Below, one piece after another: positions 1 to 5,192 of a stretch of 7,404 nt of DNA (the stretch's first letter is position 1; each line of letters begins with the position of its first letter). The notes under the pieces are model-generated. The model did not search any database. It saw only the letters and a program-made list of their open reading frames with translations, and had not been told where the DNA came from. The stretch is taken from assembly GCA_903898215.1 (NCBI GenBank), contig CAIUEQ010000181.1:1-7404 (forward strand). Direction: 5' to 3'. This stretch comes from an uncultured Bacteroidota bacterium (GTDB lineage: Bacteria; Bacteroidota; Bacteroidia; UKL13-3). The translations under genes and the position numbers were made by a program.

Positions 1-539
1 ATTTTGTGAGTTTGGATTACGATCAGAAAAAACATATCAGAAAAGAAATTGGCATGTTGTTTCAAGGTACCGCTTTATTCGATTCGTTAAACGTAGAAGA
101 TAATGTTGCATTTCCACTTCGGATGTTCACCAAAATGAGTCCGGATGAAATTATTGAGCGTGTAAATTTTTGTTTGAACCGAGTAGATTTAATAAATGTA
201 AACAAACTTTTTCCTTCATCAATTAGTGGTGGAATGAAAAAACGAGTAGGTATTGCAAGAGCCATTGCGCTCAATCCAAAATATCTTTTTTGTGATGAAC
301 CTAATTCAGGTTTAGATCCGATTACATCAAGGTTAATTGATCATCTTATCAAAGAAATTACACTCGAGTACGATATCACAACCATCATCAATACTCATGA
401 TATGAAGAGCTTGTTTGAGATGGGTGATTATATCATTTTTATTTATAAAGGTACAAAATGGTGGGAAGGAGCTAAAGCCGATATTCGTTCCTCGGGTAAT
501 AAAGAGCTGCTCGATTTTATGAAGGCTTCTGAGTTTTGA
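1..539 (+). CDS. mlaF: MlaF-type ABC transporter ATP-binding protein, 5'-truncated by the window
   Basis: This is the C-terminal ~178 residues of an ABC ATPase; the reading frame is open to the window edge, so the GTG at 6 is an internal codon, not a start. Visible motifs, in order: the Q-loop region GMLFQGTALFDSL, the ABC signature SISGGMKKRVGIARAIA, Walker B YLFCDEPNSGLDP with its catalytic Glu, and the switch His in NTHDM. The Walker A P-loop lies upstream of the window. The LFQG-ALFDSL-V-NVAFPLR block and the ISGGMKKRV signature are characteristic of the MlaF/Ttg2A family, which powers phospholipid or related lipid transport between inner and outer membrane together with an MlaE permease and an MlaD MCE protein. 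Those partners are not in the window and would be expected nearby upstream. Assignment to the family is strong; the precise substrate is inferred. Confidence 0.85.
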   Translation, partial: FVSLDYDQKKHIRKEIGMLFQGTALFDSLNVEDNVAFPLRMFTKMSPDEIIERVNFCLNRVDLINVNKLFPSSISGGMKKRVGIARAIALNPKYLFCDEPNSGLDPITSRLIDHLIKEITLEYDITTIINTHDMKSLFEMGDYIIFIYKGTKWWEGAKADIRSSGNKELLDFMKASEF

Positions 540-584
540 TTTTTTTGTGTAATAACAAGCACTTTTTTTTTAACTTTAGACTAA

Positions 585-592
585 TATATTTG
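585..592 (+). promoter_or_regulatory. Candidate Bacteroidota -7 promoter element
   Basis: TATATTTG matches the Bacteroidota -7 consensus TAnnTTTG at all defined positions and lies 16 bp before the ATG at 609, in a 69-bp gap after the ABC ATPase. No clear TTG-type -33 element is visible; the upstream region is a T-tract. It would make the two cytochrome genes a transcription unit separate from the ATPase. In such AT-rich DNA a chance match is possible. Confidence 0.35.
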
Positions 593-608
593 AAGAAATC
601 TAATTAAC

Positions 609-1304
609 ATGAAAAGCAAACTTTCAATACTTCTTCTGGCAATATTTTTTATTATTATATTGGAGCGTTGTAAACACAACCCAACTGAAGAAGTTACTCC
701 CATTAACCTTTTAGGGAACAATGGAAATGGTTCGGTTACACCACCAAGAGATACTATTTGTTTTAGTTCAGATATACTTCCCCTAATTATTTCTACTTGT
801 GCAAAACCAGGTTGTCATGATGCAATCACCAGAAAAGACGGAAAAAATTACACAACCTATACAAATATCAGAAATGCTGTTGTAGTTGGAAAGCCTACAC
901 AAAGTGCAATATATTATTATGCGTTACATGGTTCATCACAGATGAGAAATACAACTCAGAGTCTTGTGATTTTAGATACTGCTTCATTGGCAAAAATTGC
1001 AAGATGGATTAATGAAGGTGCTCTTAACAGTATTTGCAACAATTGTGATACAGTTAATGTGAAATACAGCACTCATATTAAACCTTTAATTCAATCATAT
1101 TGTGCAGGATGTCATACCTCAACTAGTGGTACTTTACTAACAAATTATACTCAAGTAAATACTACGATTAGTAATGGTAAATTTTATTGTGCAATAAATC
1201 AAACAACAGGTTGTCTTCCAATGCCACAAGGTGGTGCAAAACTAAGTGCATGTAAAATTCGTATGGTAAAAATTTGGATAGATGCGGGGGCATTGAATAA
1301 TTAA
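609..1304 (+). CDS. Two-domain c-type cytochrome, predicted membrane-anchored lipoprotein (paralogue A)
   Basis: A 231-residue exported protein with two repeated cytochrome-like domains. Residues 1-20 form a hydrophobic signal segment ending in ILERC, so Cys21 may be lipidated, although Glu-Arg before the Cys is a poor lipobox. Domain 1 (about 50-142) has a CX4CH haem motif (C64, C69, H70) and a possible Met ligand at M112 (SSQMRN). Domain 2 (about 148-231) has CXXCH (C165, C168, H169) and a likely Met ligand M205 in LPMPQGG. Each domain begins with an FSSDILPLI / YSTHIKPLI helix and ends with WIN/D-x-GALN, so the protein is an internal duplication. Extra cysteines are C143/C146 (CNNC) in the linker and C194, C202, C215 around the Met loop. 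The next gene is a close paralogue. Role: envelope electron transfer, inferred from the haem motifs; the redox partner is unknown. Confidence 0.85.
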   Translation: MKSKLSILLLAIFFIIILERCKHNPTEEVTPINLLGNNGNGSVTPPRDTICFSSDILPLIISTCAKPGCHDAITRKDGKNYTTYTNIRNAVVVGKPTQSAIYYYALHGSSQMRNTTQSLVILDTASLAKIARWINEGALNSICNNCDTVNVKYSTHIKPLIQSYCAGCHTSTSGTLLTNYTQVNTTISNGKFYCAINQTTGCLPMPQGGAKLSACKIRMVKIWIDAGALNN

Positions 1305-1311
1305 AGAGAGG
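1305..1311 (+). promoter_or_regulatory. Shine-Dalgarno-like site fixing the start of the second cytochrome gene
   Basis: AGAGAGG lies five bases before the ATG at 1317, directly after the stop of the first cytochrome gene. A purine-rich site this clear is uncommon beside the other starts in the window. It favours ATG 1317 over the overlapping TTG at 1314, and suggests translation coupled to the gene before. Confidence 0.5.
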
Positions 1312-1316
1312 TTTTG

Positions 1317-1973
1317 ATGAAAATTCGAATTGGTTTTTTGCTGTTGGCTAGTTTTGTTTTGATATTTTTCGAACGATGTAAACATAATCCTACTGAAGAA
1401 GTAAATCCTTTCCCTCCTTATAATGGTGAAGTATGTTTTAGTTCTGATATTCTTCCATTGGTGATTTCTACCTGTGCAAAACCCGGTTGCCACGATGCCA
1501 TTTACCATAAAGAACATTTAAGTCTTACCGATTATAATAGCATACGCAGTAAAGCATTAAGCGGAGATCTGATGAAATATGCTCGATTTGGTAACTCCGA
1601 AATGAGAGTAAGTACTCCTGCTTTTCAATCTTTAACAACGCTGGATATAGTTTCACTTTCTATGATTCAAAAATGGATTAGTCAAGGTGCACCAAATACT
1701 ATTTGCAATAATTGTGATACAGTAAATGTTAAATATGCTACTCATATTTTGCCATTCATTCAAAAGAATTGTTTAGGATGCCATGCGAGTTCGGCTGTTA
1801 CTCAACTTACTAATTATACTCAGTTAAAAGCATCAGTCGATAATAGTAAGTTGAATTGTGTAATTAATCATTCTGTTGGTTGCCGGCCAATGCCTGAAGG
1901 AGGAAGCAAATTGAGTGATTGTAAAATAAGAATGGTTCAAATGTGGATTGATACAGGAGCGCCAAATAATTAA
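1317..1973 (+). CDS. Two-domain c-type cytochrome, predicted membrane-anchored lipoprotein (paralogue B)
   Basis: A 218-residue tandem paralogue of the preceding gene, 12 bp downstream and almost certainly co-transcribed. ATG 1317 is preferred to TTG 1314 because of the spacing to the purine-rich site. The hydrophobic segment 1-20 ends in IFFERC (C21); the following KHNPTEEV is identical in both paralogues. Domain 1 has CX4CH (C53, C58, H59) and candidate ligand M96; domain 2 has CXXCH (C152, C155, H156) and M192 in RPMPEGG. The CNNCDTVNVKY linker (C130, C133) and the three cysteines flanking the Met loop (C181, C189, C202) are also kept. The middle of domain 1 differs most from paralogue A. 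Function is inferred as periplasm-facing electron transfer; a specialised partner for each copy is possible but unproven. No obvious intrinsic terminator follows. Confidence 0.85.
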   Translation: MKIRIGFLLLASFVLIFFERCKHNPTEEVNPFPPYNGEVCFSSDILPLVISTCAKPGCHDAIYHKEHLSLTDYNSIRSKALSGDLMKYARFGNSEMRVSTPAFQSLTTLDIVSLSMIQKWISQGAPNTICNNCDTVNVKYATHILPFIQKNCLGCHASSAVTQLTNYTQLKASVDNSKLNCVINHSVGCRPMPEGGSKLSDCKIRMVQMWIDTGAPNN

Positions 1974-2075
1974 TAGAATTGGAAATTTAGTTTTTAAATA
2001 TTTTTGTTTTGAAAAATGTAAATATGATAAATGACATTTTCTCAATTCAAGCATTTTTTTTTACTATCGCTTAAT

Positions 2076-2083
2076 TAAATTTG
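2076..2083 (+). promoter_or_regulatory. Possible -7 element in the long control region
   Basis: TAAATTTG matches TAnnTTTG exactly. It lies 177 bp before the ATG at 2261, inside the 287-bp AT-rich gap between the paired cytochrome genes and the second unit. No -33 TTG is evident at the right distance. The rest of this gap shows no ORF or RNA gene; it contains A/T tracts and short palindromes such as TCAATT-cat-AATTGA. A chance match is quite possible. Confidence 0.2.
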
Positions 2084-2170
2084 AGTTAATTATGAGTTTA
2101 ATAACAATATTCAATTCATAATTGAGTTTATTTGAAATGTTATTGTACATCTAGTTGTAATAAGGGTTTA

Positions 2171-2188
2171 TTGTGATTTATGTCACGA
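2171..2188 (+). promoter_or_regulatory. Crp/Fnr-family operator candidate
   Basis: TTGTGA-TTTATG-TCACGA is an inverted repeat with 6-bp arms (five of six pairs match) and a 6-bp spacer. This is the layout of the Crp-type consensus TGTGA-N6-TCACA, with one mismatch in the last right-arm base. Its centre is about 81 bp before the ATG at 2261. An activator at -41.5 would put transcription start near 2221, leaving a ~40-base leader. A Crp/Fnr-family regulator responding to oxygen, NO or cAMP would make sense for cytochrome genes, but which one cannot be told from the site. Confidence 0.45.
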
Positions 2189-2260
2189 AATTGAATACCT
2201 ACATAAGTTGATGATCAATAAAAAAATCAAAAGCCGGATACTTAATTAATATTTATCAAA

Positions 2261-2752
2261 ATGACCTATTTTAAAAAATATAAAACACTTCTCTTTTTTT
2301 CTGTAATTATTTTCATCTCTTGTAATCATTATGATTCAATTACGAAAAGTGGAAGAGAAAGTACATCATCTGAAAAAAGTCATAATGCTGGAAAGGATTG
2401 CATGTCTTGCCATCACGACAATAATAATGAAGCATCTGGAGAAGGAAAGTGGTGGTATATTGCAGGAACAGCGTATAATAAAAATGGAACCATAGCTACT
2501 TCAGGGAAAGTCGAATTTTGGGATGCTGTGGATACACCGCATACTCTTATTTGTTCTTTAACCATTGATAGAGAAGGAAATTTTTATACATCAAAGATTA
2601 TTGATTTTAAAACAGGACTTTACCCAAAAATGATTTCATCAAATGGAGACACTAGCATGACGCAAGCTGTTGTTTTTAATAATGCTTCATGTAACAGTTG
2701 CCATGGAAATAATTTTGATGGAAGAAATCAACCACATATTACCTTTAAATAA
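2261..2752 (+). CDS. Lipoprotein with two CXXCH haem motifs flanking a beta-sandwich-like domain
   Basis: A 163-residue lipoprotein: signal segment 1-20 with lipobox FISC (Cys21), then a polar Ser/His-rich linker. CXXCH motif one is C47, C50, H51 (DCMSCHH); motif two is C144, C147, H148 (SCNSCHG), close to the C-terminus. Between them, roughly residues 62-140 (GKWWYIAGTAYNKNGT...SGKVEFWDA...TIDREGNFYTS) read like the carboxypeptidase-regulatory or transthyretin-like beta-sandwich seen in envelope proteins, with the two haem sites held at either end. This differs from the class of the neighbouring cytochromes, as there is no MPxGG ligand loop. It is the first gene of a four-gene unit and is followed by another cytochrome lipoprotein after 34 bp. 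Haem attachment is inferred from motifs; the function is unknown, probably electron transfer at the membrane surface. Confidence 0.8.
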   Translation: MTYFKKYKTLLFFSVIIFISCNHYDSITKSGRESTSSEKSHNAGKDCMSCHHDNNNEASGEGKWWYIAGTAYNKNGTIATSGKVEFWDAVDTPHTLICSLTIDREGNFYTSKIIDFKTGLYPKMISSNGDTSMTQAVVFNNASCNSCHGNNFDGRNQPHITFK

Positions 2753-2786
2753 TTTTTTTAATTTAAATAAAATAGCAAAGTCAAAA

Positions 2787-3176
2787 ATGAAAGTATTACT
2801 TAAACTGTTATTAATTGCAGCACCAATTTTTTTGTTAAACGCTTGTTATTACGATAAGGAGCAAGAACTTTATCCAAACTCATTTGTTGCACCCGTTGAT
2901 CAAACTAATGTGCTTTATTCAAAAAATGTTTTGCCTGTTTTTAATGCAAATTGTGCGGGTTCAGGTTGCCATGTTGGAGGTCCAACAACGTTTAATTTTG
3001 GAACTTGGACAGAAGTAAACACCTACTTAAATATTGCAACAAATAATTTATTATGTTCTGTTGACTGGTCTTGTAACGGTGGTTCTTATAAAATGCCTAA
3101 AGGCGGAACTCAAATAAGTGCTATTCAAATTACAACAATTAAAAATTGGATTGCTCAAGGACATAAAAATAACTAA
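2787..3176 (+). CDS. Single-domain CX4CH cytochrome c lipoprotein
   Basis: A 129-residue lipoprotein. ATG 2787 is chosen because it immediately precedes a good signal peptide (MKVLLKLLLIAAPIFLLNAC) with a canonical lipobox LNAC (Cys20); the frame is open further upstream, but that part only overlaps the previous gene and has no signal. The haem motif is CX4CH (C56, C61, H62 in NCAGSGCH), and the likely distal ligand is M103 in YKMPKGG. C90 and C96 match the cysteine pair before the Met loop in domain 2 of the two upstream paralogues. The protein ends in NWIAQGHKNN, again like those domains (YSKNVLPVF start, WI-x-x-G end). It is therefore a one-domain relative of the two-domain cytochromes. 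The downstream barrel gene starts 2 bp after its stop, so translation is probably coupled. Confidence 0.85.
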   Translation: MKVLLKLLLIAAPIFLLNACYYDKEQELYPNSFVAPVDQTNVLYSKNVLPVFNANCAGSGCHVGGPTTFNFGTWTEVNTYLNIATNNLLCSVDWSCNGGSYKMPKGGTQISAIQITTIKNWIAQGHKNN

Positions 3177-3178
3177 TC

Positions 3179-4105
3179 ATGAAAAAAATAGCTATACTTT
3201 TTATAATTTTAGGAATATCATTCTCTTCGTTTGCGCAAGATGATTTATTGAACATGATGGAAAAAGAAGCTCCATCTAAACCAACAATAACCTACGCAAC
3301 TTTTAAATCTACTCGTGTAATTAATTTGCAGACCAACGAAACAATGAAAGCCAAACATCTCGACTTTCGTATCCTTCACAGGTTTGGAGCTGCTGATATT
3401 AACAGCAATACTGTTTATGGTTTATATAATATGTTTGGTCTTGATGCTGCACAAATGCGTTTAAGTTTCGATTATGGTATTACCGATAGAATAATGGTTG
3501 GTGCAGGTCGTTCTAATTTAGCAATGTATGATCTATCACTAAAAGCAAAACTGTTTGAACAAAAAAGTAAAGGCAAAGGCTCATTTCCTTTAAGCATAGT
3601 TTATTATGGTGATATGGGAATTAATACACAAACATGGGCTGATCCTAATCGTCAGAATTTTTTAACCTCACGATTTACTTTTGTAAACCAATTGATCTTT
3701 ACACGTAAGTTTAATGAATGGGTTTCATTTGTATTGGTTCCAACAATTGTTCATCATAATATTGTTCCTCAAACAACAGATAAGAACGATATTTATGCTT
3801 TAGGCATTGGAGCTTCAATAAAAATTACCAGAAGCACGCGCTTTAATTTTGAATATATTCCAAGATTTAATTTGAGAAATCAAGCAATTGATGCAACAGG
3901 TAAATTAGCCTATGATGAATTTGCTGTGGGTTTTGATATTGAAACCGGTGGTCACGTTTTTCAGGTACATTTAACAAATGCTCAAGGTTTAATTGAGCAA
4001 CAATTTATCTCTGAAAATACAAATATGATTGCCCTTAATACTTTGCGTTTAGGATTTAATTTATCTCGTACTTTTTCATTTGAAAAAAGCACTTCTAAAA
4101 AATAA
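3179..4105 (+). CDS. DUF5777-like outer-membrane beta-barrel protein
   Basis: A 308-residue exported protein. Signal peptide 1-19 (MKKIAILFIILGISFSSFA, cleavage before QDD), then a short acidic segment and a body of alternating aromatic/hydrophobic beta strands (for example LDFRILHRFG, MRLSFDYGITDRIMVGAGRS, RFNFEYIPRFNL, TLRLGFNLSRTFSF) ending in a strand with a terminal Phe-rich stretch, typical of outer-membrane barrels. The TYATFKSTRVINLQTNE opening followed by LDFRILHRFG recalls the DUF5777 family of Bacteroidota, often next to c-type cytochrome and YceI genes; this recollection is unchecked. It lies 2 bp after the CX4CH cytochrome and 18 bp before the YceI-like gene. Role is unknown: it could be a pore or a scaffold letting the cytochromes contact extracellular partners. 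Confidence 0.75.
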   Translation: MKKIAILFIILGISFSSFAQDDLLNMMEKEAPSKPTITYATFKSTRVINLQTNETMKAKHLDFRILHRFGAADINSNTVYGLYNMFGLDAAQMRLSFDYGITDRIMVGAGRSNLAMYDLSLKAKLFEQKSKGKGSFPLSIVYYGDMGINTQTWADPNRQNFLTSRFTFVNQLIFTRKFNEWVSFVLVPTIVHHNIVPQTTDKNDIYALGIGASIKITRSTRFNFEYIPRFNLRNQAIDATGKLAYDEFAVGFDIETGGHVFQVHLTNAQGLIEQQFISENTNMIALNTLRLGFNLSRTFSFEKSTSKK

Positions 4106-4123
4106 TTAACTATAAAAAATAGC

Positions 4124-4672
4124 ATGAAAAAAATTATCATAAGTTTAGCGATAGCATTTATAGCGATAGCAAATATTGCAAATGCACAAATGTTTACTTT
4201 TAGTACAGGAAGTGTAAGTTTCTTTTCGAAAACAAAAATGGAAGATATTGATGCAAGAAATTCATCACCAAAAGTTTTACTTCAAATTAAGGATAAGAAA
4301 ATTGCGTTCATTGCCGAAAATATGGCTTTCAAATTTCAGAGTAAATTAATGGAAGAGCATTATAATGAAAAGTATGTTGAAAGCGAAAAATTCCCATTGG
4401 CAACTTTCCAGGGAAAAATTAATGAGGATATCGACTTATCAAAAGAGGGTGTGTATGCTGTAACCGTAACAGGTAATTTTTCTCTTCATGGCGTGCCACA
4501 AACAAGAACAATTCCCGGAACGATAACAGTTAAAAATGGTGAGATTAATGTGAAATCTGTTTTTACAGTTGCTTGTGGCGATCATAAAATTATTATCCCA
4601 AGTTTAGTAGGCGCAAAAATTTCAGAAACAGTTGAAGTAACAGTTGATGTTAATTTGATTCCCAAAAAATAA
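4124..4672 (+). CDS. YceI-family periplasmic protein
   Basis: A 182-residue secreted protein. Signal peptide 1-21 (MKKIIISLAIAFIAIANIANA, cleavage before QMF). The mature part fits the YceI lipocalin-like barrel: TFSTGSVSFFSKTKMEDIDA opening, KIAFIAENMAFKFQSKLMEEHYNEKYVESEKFPLATFQGKI in the centre, VTGNFSLHGVPQTRTIPGTIT, and a final VEVTVDVNLIPKK strand. Known YceI members bind long isoprenoid chains such as polyprenyl lipids or quinones in the periplasm. An isoprenoid-quinone carrier or sensor next to cytochromes would be coherent but is inference. It is last in the operon-like run starting at 2261; no terminator hairpin directly follows, but the repeat array begins within 30 bp and could end transcription. 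Confidence 0.85.
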   Translation: MKKIIISLAIAFIAIANIANAQMFTFSTGSVSFFSKTKMEDIDARNSSPKVLLQIKDKKIAFIAENMAFKFQSKLMEEHYNEKYVESEKFPLATFQGKINEDIDLSKEGVYAVTVTGNFSLHGVPQTRTIPGTITVKNGEINVKSVFTVACGDHKIIIPSLVGAKISETVEVTVDVNLIPKK

Positions 4673-4678
4673 TTTCAA

Positions 4679-4694
4679 TTTCTCTTTGCTGTTA
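4679..4694. repeat. Degenerate right-arm remnant at the left edge of the repeat array
   Basis: TTTCTCTTTGCTGTTA resembles the end of the array's right arm (tcCTTTGCGGTTA), with G to T at one core base. It directly precedes the first full unit, as the right arm of an additional, mostly lost unit would. Confidence 0.4.
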
Positions 4695-4701
4695 AAAATG
4701 T

Positions 4702-4802
4702 AACCACGAAGCACACAAGGTAAACCACAAAGCGCACTAATATTAATCTACTACAATTTGTTTCTTTGCGCCCTTTGCGAAACCATAGCGCTCTTTGCGG
4801 TT
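4702..4802. repeat. Imperfect inverted-repeat unit 1
   Basis: The left arm starts AACCACGAAGCACACAAGG and the right arm runs 4763-4802 (tctttgcgcc... to ctttgcggtt), separated by an AT-rich spacer. The right arm is identical over 40 bp to that of unit 2, whereas the left arm is the most diverged of the four. Confidence 0.8.
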
Positions 4803-4809
4803 AAAAAAC

Positions 4810-4910
4810 AACAACGAAGAACACAAAGTATAGCACAAAGAACACAATCATTAAACTTTTACAATAGGTTTCTTTGCGCCCTTTGCGAAACCATAGCGCT
4901 CTTTGCGGTT
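4810..4910. repeat. Imperfect inverted-repeat unit 2
   Basis: The left arm is 4810 to about 4848 (AACAACGAAGAACACAAAG start) and the right arm 4871-4910. The unit begins 108 bp after unit 1. The spacer between arms contains ATTAAAC, also found in units 3 and 4, followed by about ten extra bases. Confidence 0.85.
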
Positions 4911-4917
4911 AAAAAAT

Positions 4918-5007
4918 AACCACGAAGAACACAAAGTATAGCACAAAGCTCACAAACATTAAACTGTTCTTTGCGCTCTTTGCGAAACCTTAGCGTCCTT
5001 TGCGGTT
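4918..5007. repeat. Imperfect inverted-repeat unit 3
   Basis: The left arm is 4918-4957 and the right arm 4968-5007, with a short spacer. The right arm holds four CTTTGCG-type heptads at 4969, 4978, 4989 (CTTAGCG) and 4998; the left arm holds four CACAAAG-type heptads. Bases 4918-4987 are identical to 5015-5084 of unit 4. Confidence 0.9.
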
Positions 5008-5014
5008 AAAAAAT

Positions 5015-5105
5015 AACCACGAAGAACACAAAGTATAGCACAAAGCTCACAAACATTAAACTGTTCTTTGCGCTCTTTGCGAAAATCTTAGCGCCCTTTG
5101 CGGTT
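5015..5105. repeat. Imperfect inverted-repeat unit 4
   Basis: The left arm is 5015 to about 5054 and the right arm 5065-5105. It is offset 97 bp from unit 3 and identical to it for the first 70 bases, then differs by a few substitutions and one added base near CTTAGCG. This near-identity suggests recent duplication or gene conversion. Confidence 0.9.
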
Positions 5106-5114
5106 AAAAATTTT

Positions 5115-5132
5115 GCCACAAAGAACACAAAG
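5115..5132. repeat. Partial left arm at the right edge of the repeat array
   Basis: GCCACAAAGAACACAAAG matches the beginning of a left arm (AACCACGAAGAACACAAAG) with two or three changes, and no right arm follows. Together with the remnant at 4679 it shows the array once held more units or was cut at both ends. Confidence 0.6.
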
Positions 5133-5145
5133 TTTAAAGAACTTC

Positions 5146-5177
5146 AAAAAGCTCATGACTTAAACCATGAGCTTTTT
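5146..5177. terminator. Strong hairpin, bidirectional intrinsic-terminator-like
   Basis: AAAAAGCTCATG (5146-5157) and CATGAGCTTTTT (5166-5177) form a perfect 12-bp stem with loop ACTTAAAC. The + strand copy ends in a T-run followed by GTTTTAT, and the - strand copy likewise ends in TTTTT, so it could stop transcription from either side. It ends 15 bases before the arfB ATG, so it either insulates arfB from read-through across the array or sits in its leader. Confidence 0.75.
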
Positions 5178-5181
5178 GTTT

Positions 5182-5189
5182 TATATTTG
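5182..5189 (+). promoter_or_regulatory. Candidate -7 element abutting the arfB start
   Basis: TATATTTG is a perfect TAnnTTTG match, the same octamer as at 585. It ends three bases before ATG 5193, so transcription would begin at or very near the start codon, giving a leaderless or near-leaderless mRNA. The -33 region would fall on the hairpin and has no obvious TTTG, so this is tentative. Confidence 0.3.
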
Positions 5190-5192
5190 AGC

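Noticed and set aside
62..274. 70-residue ORF on the - strand inside the ABC ATPase gene
   Set aside because: It is antisense to a well-conserved ABC signature region and has no recognisable features; a shadow of the real gene.
545..558. TTGT-N6-ACAA palindrome upstream of the first cytochrome gene as a second Crp/Fnr site
   Set aside because: The arms are only four bases, the inner GA/TC pairs of the Crp-type motif are missing, and it sits directly after the ATPase stop.
1242..1517. 91-residue ORF on the - strand across the junction of the two cytochrome genes
   Set aside because: It lies antisense to coding sequence with conserved haem motifs and has no plausible domain.
1833..2054. 73-residue ORF on the - strand over the end of the second cytochrome gene
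   Set aside because: Mostly antisense to the conserved Met-loop coding region; low-complexity, no features.
2208..2218. FNR box (TTGAT-ATCAA)
   Set aside because: The arms match FNR half-sites but only one base separates them instead of four, so the helical geometry is wrong; likely a chance palindrome.
2670..2786. Upstream extension of the single-domain cytochrome gene
   Set aside because: The extension overlaps the C-terminal CXXCH coding region of the previous gene in another frame; the ATG at 2787 gives a canonical lipoprotein signal peptide.
4679..5132. CRISPR array
   Set aside because: Units are long imperfect inverted repeats with variable arms; the intervening sequences are short, AT-rich and shared between units rather than unique spacers, and no cas gene is present.
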